From Dolomitihabitans soli (lineage in GTDB: Bacteria > Actinomycetota > Actinomycetes > Streptosporangiales > Streptosporangiaceae): a stretch of 64,000 nt of DNA. Location of the stretch: positions 1-64,000 of the forward strand of contig NZ_JAKNTW010000030.1 in assembly GCF_022213955.1 (NCBI RefSeq). Reading direction: 5' to 3'. The position numbers and the translations under genes are program-made. Below, in pieces: positions 17,973 through 26,896 of this stretch (the first letter of the stretch is position 1; every line of letters begins with the position of its first letter). The notes below the pieces were generated by a model, which worked only from the letters and a program-made list of their open reading frames with translations, ran no database searches and had not been told where the DNA came from.

Positions 17973-18188
17973 TAGCGTTCCCGTTTCCGCCGGCACCAGC
18001 CCTCCGGCGTCGGCGAACTCCCCGCCGACCACCAACTCCTCCTGAAGACCATGACGACCGCGGACGGCCCGCTGCTGTGCTAGCGTTCCCGTTTCCGCCG
18101 GCGCCAGCCCTCCGGCGTCGGCGAACTCCCCGCCGACTACCAGCTTCTCCTGAAGACCGTGACGACCGCGGACGGCCCGCTGCTCTGC
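17973..18188. repeat. Two tandem copies of a 108-bp unit
   Basis: Positions 17973-18080 and 18081-18188 are near-identical direct repeats with a handful of substitutions. The period is 36 codons, so the reading frame is kept. Each copy opens with an in-frame TAG and then codes for a short helical segment. The divergence between copies indicates the duplication is not brand new. Confidence 0.85.
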
Positions 18189-18302
18189 AAGCGCATCTGC
18201 CAAGTGGCCGGGCTGGGCACCGCATCGGGGCAGGTGGAGGGCATCCGGGCCAAGCTGAACCGGCCGGCCGCAATGCGTGTCGCAGACGAATGGTCGATGT
18301 GA
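18081..18302 (+). pseudogene. Truncated HTH-like gene fragment containing the tandem repeat
   Basis: After the second TAG the frame reads through LPADYQLLLKTVTTADGPLL and a helix-turn-helix-like stretch (CKRICQVAGLGTASGQVEGI) to a stop at 18302. The pattern resembles small actinobacterial HTH proteins or transposase accessory domains, but I cannot name it. The upstream end is cut by the repeat and two stops, so it is probably a remnant. Confidence 0.4.
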
Positions 18303-18460
18303 TGTGTTCGGCTGGTCGCGGGCCGCTGACAGGAGCAGAAGGGGGTACTACCGGCCGGGTCGCCTCGGGCGTTTCAGCCCGGGGCGCCTCGACCGGTGGC
18401 ACACCATCATGGGGCGCCACCGATCCACCCCGCCGCCGTAGATCCGCGGCCGACGTCCGT

Positions 18461-18498
18461 CCCCTCGCGCAGGGCGGGTCCCCTCGCGCAGGGCGGTC
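18461..18498. repeat. Tandem 19-bp repeat
   Basis: CCCCTCGCGCAGGGCGG(G/T) occurs twice, back to back, at the 3' end of the AraC gene on the other strand. It is a second sign of local duplication in this patch. No function is proposed. Confidence 0.7.
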
Positions 18499-19381
18499 AC
18501 GCCACGTGCGCTCGATCGGCAGCGCCGGGCTGGTCGGGTGTTCCGTGGCTGGGCCAGGCGACGTCGTCAACCGCCAGAAACGGCTCGTGGGCCACGGCCG
18601 CGGGGGTTACCCCGGCGAACTCCATGACGTCCCGATGCAGGTGGGACTGGTCGGCGTAGCCGCCGTCCGCCGCGACCCCGGCCGCGTCGTGCCCCGTGGC
18701 CAGGCGGTGGGCGGCATGGTCGAAGCGGACCAGTTTCGCGGCGCGCTTGGGCGGCAGGCCGATCTGCGCGTGGAATCGCGACCACAGGCGCTTGCGGCTC
18801 CATCCGAGCTCGGCCGCCAGCCGCTCCACCCGAACCAGGCCGCGGCTGCCCACGATCCGATGCCAGGCCCAGGCCACCTCCGGCTCGACCGGCGACCCCG
18901 CCTCACACCGGCGGGCGAACAACGCCTCGATCAACGCGAAGCGATCCTGCCAGGAGGAGACCTCGCCCAGTTGCTCGCTGATCCGGGACGCCTGCCTGCC
19001 CCACAGGTCGTCCAGCGTCGCCACGCAGCCGTCCAGCTCGGCCGGGCCGACGCCCAGAATCGCGCGGGCGACCACGGGGGACAGGCGCACCTGAACACAC
19101 GCGATGTCCTGGCCTCGCACCCACACCGCGCCGCTGAGCCCGAGCCCGGCGACAAGACTTCCCCGGTGCTGCCGCCCGGCGACGTCCTCAACGACGGGCG
19201 GGCCGGCCCTCAAGTCCAGAACCAGCGTCACGGCCGGGTGCGGAATCATCCTGTGACCCTCCGGAGCCATGCCCCGGTCAAGGAAGCCGGCCATGGTGAC
19301 ACCCGTCACCCGGCTGCGCCGCACTGAGGATTCGACGTCCCACACAACGGCATCGTCACGTTCGCGCACAGTGGACCGCAT
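18497..19381 (-). CDS. AraC-family transcriptional regulator
   Basis: 294 residues. The N-terminal ligand-binding half is of unknown specificity. The C-terminal ~100 residues hold two helix-turn-helix motifs (VERLAAELGWSRKRLWSRF and VAADGGYADQSHLHRDVMEF). It is divergent from the hydrolase gene at 19460, with about 80 bases between them for shared promoters. Downstream of that hydrolase is an ABC pair like the YbtPQ/IrtAB iron-siderophore importers. YbtA, the regulator of that system, is also AraC-type, so iron or siderophore sensing is a plausible but unproven role. Confidence 0.85.
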   Translation of the reverse strand: MRSTVRERDDAVVWDVESSVRRSRVTGVTMAGFLDRGMAPEGHRMIPHPAVTLVLDLRAGPPVVEDVAGRQHRGSLVAGLGLSGAVWVRGQDIACVQVRLSPVVARAILGVGPAELDGCVATLDDLWGRQASRISEQLGEVSSWQDRFALIEALFARRCEAGSPVEPEVAWAWHRIVGSRGLVRVERLAAELGWSRKRLWSRFHAQIGLPPKRAAKLVRFDHAAHRLATGHDAAGVAADGGYADQSHLHRDVMEFAGVTPAAVAHEPFLAVDDVAWPSHGTPDQPGAADRAHVA

Positions 19382-19459
19382 GCTCCCATGCTAGAGGAGC
19401 CGAAGCGAGGGGAACATTTGTCCAATCCACCGGCGCGCACCGGCGGCGACAGTGGGCTC

Positions 19460-20311
19460 ATGACCATTCCTGACGGCACCACGGACGGTTCGACCCTGGC
19501 CCTGGACGACGGCGACGTCTACGTGTGCCAGGACGGCCCCCACGATGCCCCCGCACTCGTCCTCGTCCACGGGTCCGCCTCCTCGGCACGCTCGTGGGAC
19601 GCGCTGGTTCCGCTGCTGACCGGATCCCATCGCGTCATCCGGATCGACCTGCTCGGGCACGGCCGATCGGCCAAACCGGACGGCCACAGCTACGCGACCC
19701 CGGACCAGGCACGCCGGGTCGGACAGGCACTTGACCGGCTCGGCGTCGAGCACGCCATATTCGTCGGCCATTCCAGCGGCGGCGTGGTCGCCACCGCCCT
19801 CGCCGAGCGACGACCCGATCTGGTGACTGCGCTCGTGCTCATCAACACCGGACCCAGCCTGGACGCCTTCATCGCGGCGGGGTCCGCCGCCATCGACCCC
19901 ACGCAGTGGCCGCCGACCGACGAGCAGATCCGCCAGTTCGCGAGCACCGGTTTCAGTCGCGCCGGCTACCAGATCCCGCAACAGCTCCTGGACGAGGTGC
20001 GCGCCATGACCTACCACACGCTCACCATGACGATGCAGGCCACAACCGGCTACCTGAAGCAGCAGGCGCTCCCGGAGCGGCTGGCGGTCCTCGGCAAGCC
20101 GCTGCTGGTGATCTTCGGTGAGGACGACCGGAGATGGCGCTCCTCGTCCGCCGCCGATTACCACGCCGTTCCCGGCGCGAGGGTCGAGCTGCTGCCCGGT
20201 CTCGGGCACTCGCCCATCCTGGAGGATCCGCAGCGGACCGCCACACCCCTGCTGGCCTTCGCCGAGATCCACGCCGCCTCGTCGACGACACGTCCGGCGG
20301 ATGGCGGATGA
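19460..20311 (+). CDS. Alpha/beta hydrolase
   Basis: 283 residues. The oxyanion strand is LVLVHGSASS, the nucleophile elbow GHSSGG, the likely acid in FGEDDRRW, and the histidine in GLGHSPILED. The substrate is unknown. The ATG at 19460 is used because the N-terminal beta strand begins there; an in-frame ATG at 19388 lies in the divergent promoter. Position suggests it belongs with the AraC and ABC genes, possibly hydrolysing an imported ester. Confidence 0.82.
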   Translation: MTIPDGTTDGSTLALDDGDVYVCQDGPHDAPALVLVHGSASSARSWDALVPLLTGSHRVIRIDLLGHGRSAKPDGHSYATPDQARRVGQALDRLGVEHAIFVGHSSGGVVATALAERRPDLVTALVLINTGPSLDAFIAAGSAAIDPTQWPPTDEQIRQFASTGFSRAGYQIPQQLLDEVRAMTYHTLTMTMQATTGYLKQQALPERLAVLGKPLLVIFGEDDRRWRSSSAADYHAVPGARVELLPGLGHSPILEDPQRTATPLLAFAEIHAASSTTRPADGG

Positions 20312-20487
20312 CCTCGGAAGCGGCGATCGGGACCGGCCCGGACGCCACGATGTCCAGCATGCGCACGACCTGCGCCAAGGGCGAGTACGGCCCGGCACCT
20401 TCCACGGGTCGCGGGCGATCCCGACCCGCCGGCTGAAAACTCATCACAGGAAGGTCGTCGCGGCATGACCGTCCGCCCAGGCCGGCC

Positions 20488-20517
20488 CGCCCTCTCATCC
20501 ACCGCCCTCTCATCCAC
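20488..20517. repeat. Tandem 15-bp repeat upstream of the ABC genes
   Basis: CGCCCTCTCATCCAC is present twice without a gap, in the 260-base space between the hydrolase and the first ABC gene. It could be a regulator-binding repeat or simple slippage. The same space must hold a promoter if the ABC genes are not read through from the hydrolase. Confidence 0.6.
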
Positions 20518-20571
20518 CGTCGGCTCGGCCACGGGCCGGGTCGTGACGAGATCGACGAAGACCGGAGAACG

Positions 20572-22392
20572 ATGACCGCCACCACCGACCTCGCTCAGAC
20601 GATCGAGCAGCCGGATGCCGATTCCGCGGCGGGACAGAGCATGACACGGCTGTTGCGCCCTCATCTGCGGAGTTTCGCGGCCGTGGTGATCCTGCAGGTC
20701 ATCGGCGCGCTCGCGGGTCTGGCCCCGCTGCTGGCGGTCGTCGAACTGGGCCGTACCCTGCTGTCGCCCGGCCCGATCGACCACGCTCACGTCTGGACCG
20801 TGGTGATCGCGGGTGCGGCCGGCCTGCTCGTCCGGCTGCTGTTCACCGCCGCGTCGTCGGGAATCGGGCATCTTCTCGACAGCCGGGTGCAACTGACGTT
20901 CCGCCGGCAGCTGGCCGCGTCGCTGGGACGCGTCCCGATCGGCTGGTTCTCCCGGCGCCGCACCGGCGAGCTGGCCAAGGTGGTGGGCGAGGACGTGAGC
21001 GCCGTGCACCCGTTCATCGCCCACGCCCCCGGCGAGCTCGTCGCCGCGTTCGTGGTGCCGCTGGTGTCGCTGATCTACTTGTTCACCGTCGACTGGCGGC
21101 TCACGCTGATCACGCTGATCCCGGTGGTGCTGGCGATAGCGCTGGTCCCGCTGCTGATGCTGCCCGCCAGGACGCGCGAGCAGGAGGCCTACGACGCGGC
21201 CATGGGACGGATCGCCAGTTCCGTCGTCGAGTTCGTGCAAGGCATCTCGGTGGTCAAGGCGTTCGGCGGAGGCGAGCGCGCCCACCGCACGTTCCTGACG
21301 GCCGCCGACGACTTCGTCAGCATCTTCTCCCGCTGGGTGCGCGGCATGTCCGTGATCGCCGCCGGGATGCAGCTGGCGCTGTCGCCGCCGTTCGTGCTGC
21401 TCATCGTGCTGATCGGTGGCGCGGCGCTGATCACGTCCGGTGGCCTGGCCCCGGCGGATCTGTTGCCGTTCCTGCTGCTCGGGCTGGGACTGACCGCTCC
21501 GGTGGCGGCGCTCGGCCACGGCTTCGACGATCTGCAGAGCGCCGGCCGCGCGGTCGGCCGGATCAAAGACGTGCTCGCGGTCCGGCCACTGCCCGAGCCC
21601 GCCCGCCCGCGTCCGCCGCAGGGGCACCGGGTGGAACTGCGTGACGTCCGCTTCGCCTACGACGCCGACCACGAGGTGCTGCGCGGCATCGACCTGGTAC
21701 TGGAGCCGGGGACGGTCACCGCGGTCGTCGGGCCGTCGGGAAGCGGCAAGTCCACGCTGGTCCAGCTGCTGCCGCGGTTCTTCGACCCCACCCACGGCTC
21801 GGTCCTTCTCGGCGGCGTCGATCTGCGCGAGATCGGCAGCCGGGAGCTGTATCGGCAGGTGTCCTTCGTCTTCCAGGACGTCCGTCTGCTGCGCGTCTCG
21901 GTCGCCGACAACATCGCGCTGGCGGTGCCGCGGGCCGGCCGCGACGACGTGGTCCGCGCCGCCCGGCTGGCTGGCATCCACGATCGCATCCTCCAGCTGC
22001 CGCGCGGATACGACACGGTGCTCGGTGAAGAGGCCAAGCTGTCCGGAGGCGAGGCGCAGCGGATCTCGATCGCCCGCGCGCTGCTGGCCGACACGCCCGT
22101 TCTGGTGCTGGACGAGGCGACCTCCTTCGCCGACCCGCAGACCGAGCAGGCGGTCCGCCGGGCCCTGGCGACGCTGAGCGGCGACCGCACGATCGTCGTC
22201 ATCGCCCACCGGCTGGAGACGGTCGCCGACGCCGACACCGTCGTGGTGCTGGAGGACGGAGCGATCGTCGAACGCGGCAGGCCCGCCGACCTGCTGACAC
22301 GAGGCGGAAGGTACGCCGCGTTCTGGCGATCCCACCAATCCGCCGAGATCGAAACCCACGGTGGCGCACTGCGAGGAGACGAGCCCCGATGA
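20572..22392 (+). CDS. ABC transporter, fused permease-ATPase, first of a pair (YbtP/IrtA-like)
   Basis: 606 residues. Six membrane segments in the first ~330 residues, then an ATPase with Walker A GPSGSGKST, signature LSGGEAQR and Walker B VLVLDEAT. The fold is exporter-type, as in YbtPQ and IrtAB, which nevertheless import Fe-siderophores. There is no fused siderophore-interaction domain. The stop overlaps the ATG of the second half-transporter (22389), so a heterodimer is expected. Both catalytic signatures look intact. Confidence 0.85.
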   Translation: MTATTDLAQTIEQPDADSAAGQSMTRLLRPHLRSFAAVVILQVIGALAGLAPLLAVVELGRTLLSPGPIDHAHVWTVVIAGAAGLLVRLLFTAASSGIGHLLDSRVQLTFRRQLAASLGRVPIGWFSRRRTGELAKVVGEDVSAVHPFIAHAPGELVAAFVVPLVSLIYLFTVDWRLTLITLIPVVLAIALVPLLMLPARTREQEAYDAAMGRIASSVVEFVQGISVVKAFGGGERAHRTFLTAADDFVSIFSRWVRGMSVIAAGMQLALSPPFVLLIVLIGGAALITSGGLAPADLLPFLLLGLGLTAPVAALGHGFDDLQSAGRAVGRIKDVLAVRPLPEPARPRPPQGHRVELRDVRFAYDADHEVLRGIDLVLEPGTVTAVVGPSGSGKSTLVQLLPRFFDPTHGSVLLGGVDLREIGSRELYRQVSFVFQDVRLLRVSVADNIALAVPRAGRDDVVRAARLAGIHDRILQLPRGYDTVLGEEAKLSGGEAQRISIARALLADTPVLVLDEATSFADPQTEQAVRRALATLSGDRTIVVIAHRLETVADADTVVVLEDGAIVERGRPADLLTRGGRYAAFWRSHQSAEIETHGGALRGDEPR

Positions 22393-24104
22393 TCCGAATG
22401 CTGCTGCGCGTGCTCGGAGACGAGTACGCCCGGGCGATGCGCCGCACCGTGATCCTGATGACGATCACCGCGGTGGTCGAAGGTTTGTCCTACGCGCTGC
22501 TGGTCCCGGTGCTGCGGGCGCTGCTCGGCAGCACGCCCGCGGACGCCGTGCCCTGGCTGGTCGCGTTCGGGGCCGCGGTCGCCCTCTACGCCGTGCTGCG
22601 CTACATCAGCGACTTGTCCGGCATGCGGGTCGGGACCACCATGTTGCGCGGCATGTATCACCGGCTCGGCGAGCACCTGGCCCGCCTCCCCCTCGGCTGG
22701 TACAACGCCGGTCGCATCGCCGAGGTGTCCGTCCTGGCCGGCCGCGGCCTCCTGCAAGCCATGGGCGTGGCCGCGCATCTGCTGGCACCGTTCATCTCCG
22801 CCCTGGTCACGCCACTGACCATCGTGGCCGTGATGATCGCCTTCAACTGGCGGATGGGGCTGGCCGCGTTGCTCGCCGCACCCGTCGTGGCGGCGATCCA
22901 GGCCTGGACGACACGCGCGACGGCCGCCGCCGACGCCGAGCATCACGAACGCGACCAGGAGGCCGGCGGGCGCGTCATCGAATTCCTCCAGGCCCAGCCG
23001 GTGCTGCGGGCCGGCGGCCGGACCGGCGAACGCTTCCAACTGCTCGACGACTCGCTGCTGGATGCCCAGCGCGCCTCCCGCCGTACCGTGCTGGCGACGC
23101 TGCCCAGCGCCGTGGGGCTGACGCTCACCGTGCAGGCGATCTTCACCGGGCTACTGGTCCTGGGCGCCTACCTCGCGCTCGGCGGGAACATCGGCGCGGC
23201 GGAGATCCTGGCGATCCTGGTGCTGGCCGCCCGCTGCGCCGACCCGCTGCTGTCGCTGTCGGACATCGGCGGCAAACTCCGCGGCGCGCGTTCGGAGCTG
23301 GCCCGACTCGAGACGGTGCTGCGCACCGAGCCGCTGCGGGAACCTCGCGCGCCGATCCAGCCGGCGCACCACGGCCTGGAGTTCGACGCCGTCACCTTCC
23401 GGCACGGCGAGCGCACGGTGTTCGACGAGGTGTCGCTCACCGTCCCCGAGGGACAGCGGCTCGCGGTCGTCGGGCCGTCCGGCGCGGGCAAGAGCACGCT
23501 GCTGCAGCTGCTGGCGCGGTTCTACGACGTGGACGCCGGCGCGGTGCGCGTGGGAGGCGTGGACGTGCGCGCGATCAGCACCGAGGCGTTGACGGCGCGG
23601 ATCGCCATCGTCTTCCAGGACGTCTACCTCTTCGACGGCACCATCGAGGAGAACGTGCGCCTGGGCCGTCCCGACGCCGACGAGGCCGAGGTACGGGCCG
23701 CGGCGGCCGCGGCACAGCTGGACGAGGTGATCGAGCGCCTGCCCGGTGGATGGGCGACGAACGTCGGCGAGGGCGGCGCGTCGCTGTCCGGTGGTGAGCG
23801 CCAGCGGGTCTCGATCGCGCGGGCGCTGCTGAAGAACGCCCCCATCGTGCTGCTCGACGAGGTGACCTCCGCGCTGGACCCGGTCAACGAGGCAGCCGTC
23901 CACGAAGGCATCGAACGCCTGATGGCCGGCCGGACGGTGGTGATGGTGGCCCATCGGATGCGCACCGTCCAACGCGCCGACCGCGTCGTCTTCCTGGACG
24001 GCGGCCGGATCGCGGAGGAAGGCAGCCACGACGAACTGCTCGGCCACGGCGGCCGCTACACCGACTTCTGGAACATCTCCATGGCTCCCGCTACGCGGGA
24101 ATGA
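22389..24104 (+). CDS. ABC transporter, fused permease-ATPase, second of a pair (YbtQ/IrtB-like)
   Basis: 571 residues. Membrane domain followed by Walker A GPSGAGKST, signature LSGGERQR and Walker B IVLLDEVTSALD. It overlaps the first half-transporter by 4 bases, so the two are co-translated. With the AraC regulator and hydrolase upstream it resembles a siderophore-uptake set. No siderophore biosynthetic gene is adjacent, so use of foreign siderophores or of a distant cluster is possible. Drug export is the alternative. Confidence 0.85.
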   Translation: MIRMLLRVLGDEYARAMRRTVILMTITAVVEGLSYALLVPVLRALLGSTPADAVPWLVAFGAAVALYAVLRYISDLSGMRVGTTMLRGMYHRLGEHLARLPLGWYNAGRIAEVSVLAGRGLLQAMGVAAHLLAPFISALVTPLTIVAVMIAFNWRMGLAALLAAPVVAAIQAWTTRATAAADAEHHERDQEAGGRVIEFLQAQPVLRAGGRTGERFQLLDDSLLDAQRASRRTVLATLPSAVGLTLTVQAIFTGLLVLGAYLALGGNIGAAEILAILVLAARCADPLLSLSDIGGKLRGARSELARLETVLRTEPLREPRAPIQPAHHGLEFDAVTFRHGERTVFDEVSLTVPEGQRLAVVGPSGAGKSTLLQLLARFYDVDAGAVRVGGVDVRAISTEALTARIAIVFQDVYLFDGTIEENVRLGRPDADEAEVRAAAAAAQLDEVIERLPGGWATNVGEGGASLSGGERQRVSIARALLKNAPIVLLDEVTSALDPVNEAAVHEGIERLMAGRTVVMVAHRMRTVQRADRVVFLDGGRIAEEGSHDELLGHGGRYTDFWNISMAPATRE

Positions 24105-24182
24105 GCCGGAGCTCGGGCGAATTGCCAGGGGTGCCACTGGTCGGGTTCTTCGCCGCGTTGGCATCAGACGCAGGGACAGCCG

Positions 24183-24875
24183 TCAGCCCGGCAACCCCAG
24201 CCCGGTGAGAAGCCGCCGTGTCATGCGCTCGAATGATTGCCGGGGATCGTCGGGCGGGTCGAGGGTCGAGTCCGCCATGGCGGCCGCGATCAGAGGGTGG
24301 CGCCCGTCGGCGGCGAGCTGGGCTTGATAGGCCGCCTGGGCGGCTTGGCGGGCCGTGGGCGTTCGCCGTTCCTGAATCTCGATGTGCGCGAACAGCGTCA
24401 CCAGGCCGTTCAACAGGCTGATGGCCTCGAGCTTCTGGCGTCCCGTCATCGGTACGTGCTGGAGGGCGCGCAGCGCGTGCTCCAGGTAGTCGGCGGCGCG
24501 AGGGCCCAGCCGGGTTCGTTCAACGGGGACGTCCAGAAGCCAGGGATATCGCAGGTACAGGTCTTTGGTGCGGACGGCCAGTGAGAGGAGGTCTTCGACC
24601 GGATCGCCGGTGAGCGGGACGCTGAGGTCGATCTCGCCGGTCACGGTGTCGTGCATCAGGTCGATGAGGTCGTCACGCGTGGCGACATACCGATAGAGGG
24701 AGGCCGGGCCGGTGCCGAGCGCCTTGGCGATCTGCCTTGTGGACACCGCCGCCAGCCCGCCCGCGATGGCCAGGTCGATGGCGACCACGGCGATCTGCGC
24801 CCGGCTGCGTTCGGGTGCGGGACCGCGCGCGCCCCGTTCGGGTCTCATCCATATGCTCGCCGGTTCTTCGGGCAC
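24183..24875 (-). CDS. TetR-family repressor
   Basis: 230 residues. The N-terminal helix-turn-helix is LAAVSTRQIAKALGTGPASL followed by YRYVATRDDLIDLM. The C-terminal ligand domain includes the TetR_C-like stretch with LLDVPVERTRLGP. It starts at a GTG preceded by AAGGAG. It is divergent from the hydrolase at 24951, and a perfect palindrome lies between them, so it almost certainly controls that gene and itself. Confidence 0.9.
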   Translation of the reverse strand: MPEEPASIWMRPERGARGPAPERSRAQIAVVAIDLAIAGGLAAVSTRQIAKALGTGPASLYRYVATRDDLIDLMHDTVTGEIDLSVPLTGDPVEDLLSLAVRTKDLYLRYPWLLDVPVERTRLGPRAADYLEHALRALQHVPMTGRQKLEAISLLNGLVTLFAHIEIQERRTPTARQAAQAAYQAQLAADGRHPLIAAAMADSTLDPPDDPRQSFERMTRRLLTGLGLPG

Positions 24876-24912
24876 CCGCTCTCCTTCTGCCTGGGTATGA
24901 CTGCTATCTTAG

Positions 24913-24939
24913 AATACTGCGAACATCGATCGCAGTATT
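24913..24939. promoter_or_regulatory. Perfect palindromic operator between TetR and hydrolase
   Basis: AATACTGCGA (24913-24922) and TCGCAGTATT (24930-24939) are exact inverted repeats around 7 bases. The site sits between the divergent starts at 24875 and 24951, overlapping the expected promoters. Ten matching bases per arm is strong for a TetR-type dimer site. Confidence 0.85.
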
Positions 24940-24950
24940 GGGAGGCAGTC

Positions 24951-25847
24951 GTGACCACATCCCAGGCGTGGACTCCGGTCCGCTGGGCCACACACGCCGG
25001 CGTCCGCCTGGCCTTCGACCGGCTGACCGGCAACGATCAGGGAGAACCTCTGCTGCTGATCACCGGCCTCGGCGTCTCCCGGCTGTGGTGGCCCCAGGGA
25101 CTGAGCGAGGCCTTCGGCGCAGGCGGCTTCGCCGTGGCCCGCTACGACCAGCGGGACGCAGGACAGTCGACCCGCCTGCCGGCCACCGCGGCACGCAGCC
25201 CCATCGCAGCGCTGTTCGGCAGGCGCGGTGCGGCCTACACCGCAGAGGAGATGACCGACGACGCGATCGCCGTGCTGGACGCGCTGGGCTGGGAGTCCGC
25301 GCACCTGTTCGGCGTCTCGCTCGGCGGCGCCATCGCCCAGCGCATCGCCATACGGCACCCCGGCCGTGTCCGAACGCTGACGACGATGTCGGCCGTCCCC
25401 GGCGACGCAGCGGGCCTGGAGACCATCCGGTACGTCCGGCTGAGCACGCTCGTCAAGCTTTCGCGCCTGAAATTTCCCGACACGGTCGAAGGCGACATCG
25501 AATCCGGTGTCGCCGTCGCCCGGCTCGTCTCCTCGCCCGGTTACCCGTTCGACGAGCGATCCTCTCGCGAGGCGATCACGCGCATCGCCGACGCGGGCGT
25601 CCGGGACGCGCGAAGCCAGAGTCGTCAGATCGGCGCCCAATGGCACGGCCCGCCGATCAGCACGATCAAGGCGCCCACGCTGGTGCTGCACGGGGAGGGC
25701 GACCCCTTGATCCGCCCCAGCGCGGCCCGCCGGATCGCGGTTCGCGTCCCAGGCGCGCGCCTGCGGATCCTCCCAGGCGTCGGTCACGAACTGCCCGAGC
25801 CCGTGTGGGACACGATTGTCGACGAGGTTCTCGGCCTTCGTTCCTGA
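24951..25847 (+). CDS. Alpha/beta hydrolase controlled by TetR
   Basis: 298 residues from a GTG with GGAGG 5 bases upstream. Core features are the strand LLLITGLGVSR, the nucleophile elbow GVSLGG, the acid in LHGEGDPL and the histidine in GVGHELPEP. It resembles hydrolases that act on esters or lactones of polyketide-like compounds, but the substrate is unknown. The adjacent operator suggests induction by its substrate. Confidence 0.85.
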   Translation: MTTSQAWTPVRWATHAGVRLAFDRLTGNDQGEPLLLITGLGVSRLWWPQGLSEAFGAGGFAVARYDQRDAGQSTRLPATAARSPIAALFGRRGAAYTAEEMTDDAIAVLDALGWESAHLFGVSLGGAIAQRIAIRHPGRVRTLTTMSAVPGDAAGLETIRYVRLSTLVKLSRLKFPDTVEGDIESGVAVARLVSSPGYPFDERSSREAITRIADAGVRDARSQSRQIGAQWHGPPISTIKAPTLVLHGEGDPLIRPSAARRIAVRVPGARLRILPGVGHELPEPVWDTIVDEVLGLRS

Positions 25848-26239
25848 AGACCTTCCTGACCATGCGAGCGCATACCAAATCGGAGGTGGGGCGTTCAGTT
25901 GAGGTGCTGTGGTTCTGTTCGCGTGCAGCGGCAACGTTTGTCGATGAGACTCGGCTTGGCCGCTACCGGGACTTTTCATTCCAATGCTCGTCATGCCCCG
26001 ACACGCAATGAAGCCCACGCTCGCCAAGCCACTACCAGCGGCGACAACCCAAGATCGATAATTACGGCTGGGATATCAGGGAAGCGTGCACAGCAGGCCT
26101 AGTTGTCTTCGATGTTGGCCCATGTCGCCGCGAACGAGCCGTAGAGTCCATGCTCAACCAACAGCTCTTTTGCCCTTCAGCGGGGAAAGCTTCCATATGG
26201 ATGTTTCCTTCCAGATCGTTTCGTTATGTGGGAGTGGTT
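25848..26239. other. Intergenic region, lower G+C
   Basis: Nothing convincing is encoded here; short open frames show no domain. The drop in G+C and the transposase remnant that follows suggest an insertion boundary to the left of the NRPS cluster. Confidence 0.5.
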
Positions 26240-26455
26240 CTCTTCGACGCCAAGCCCGCGCTGGAACGCCTGTGCGACTGGTACGAGCGGATCTCGCTGA
26301 TCTGGCCCGACAGCGCCTACGCGGGCAAGCTCATTCCCTGGGCCAAGAAGCACCTCCGGCTCGCCCTGGAGATCGTCAAACGCAGCGACGATGTCAGCGT
26401 GATCATCCTCATGGGACGACGACTCGCACGATCCGCCTCTCCCCAATCGACCTGA
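26240..26455 (+). pseudogene. Remnant of an IS5-type transposase
   Basis: The frame carries WPDSAYAGKLIPWAKKHLRL followed by ALEIVKRSDD, which is the region around the second catalytic Asp of IS5-family DDE transposases. It then breaks where relatives continue FVVLPRRWVVERT. Neither the first Asp nor the final Glu region is present. It is a dead fragment on the left flank of the NRPS cluster. Confidence 0.7.
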
Positions 26456-26896
26456 CGATCAGTTTTTTGTACACAGGCCCGGTACGAAATCCGTCTCGCG
26501 GGGCCCTTGGGCGGTGTCCCGTTTCGTAACCGCGAGCCCGGCACGGGGTGCGGCGGAGCGAGCAGCGGGCGGACACGCCCTGCCGGGCACACGGGCGATG
26601 GACCGGCATGTTCGCATACGTAGCATATGCAGCATCTATGCATTCGCTGACCTATGGTGAACTGGCGCGTCAACGGGAAAGGACGCCACCCTGAGCGATC
26701 AGCATGCACTCAGACGGAGCATTTCAGCATGGGCCGAATCACCTGTTGTCCAGCGGCAGATCTCACGCAGCCCATCCACGGCGCCGCGGTGGCATCACCT
26801 TGAAGCGCCGATGAGAACGACCGCGCACAAATCTGCTGCACCGCGATAGCGCCAGAACCGAGCCAAGGATCTCAGCTATTCGGAAGGACATGGGAC
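26456..26896. other. Upstream region of the NRPS cluster
   Basis: About 440 bases with no gene. It contains the direct repeats at 26614-26640 and, directly before the carbamoyltransferase, GGAAGGA 8 bases from its ATG. The main promoter of the first biosynthetic operon should lie here. Confidence 0.5.
26614..26640. promoter_or_regulatory. Three 9-bp direct repeats beginning GCAT
   Basis: GCATACGTA, GCATATGCA and GCATCTATG follow each other at a 9-base period, about 260 bases before the first NRPS-cluster gene. SARP regulators bind heptamer direct repeats, usually at an 11-base period, so the match in spacing is imperfect. Another regulator or chance remains possible. Confidence 0.3.

Noticed and set aside
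20158-22359. 733-codon reverse-strand frame over the ABC transporter
   Set aside because: Low-complexity Gln/Arg/His-rich shadow of a clear ABC gene.
20572-24104. IrtA proper
   Set aside because: No N-terminal siderophore-interaction (FAD) domain; only the transporter halves are present, so the comparison is kept at fold level.
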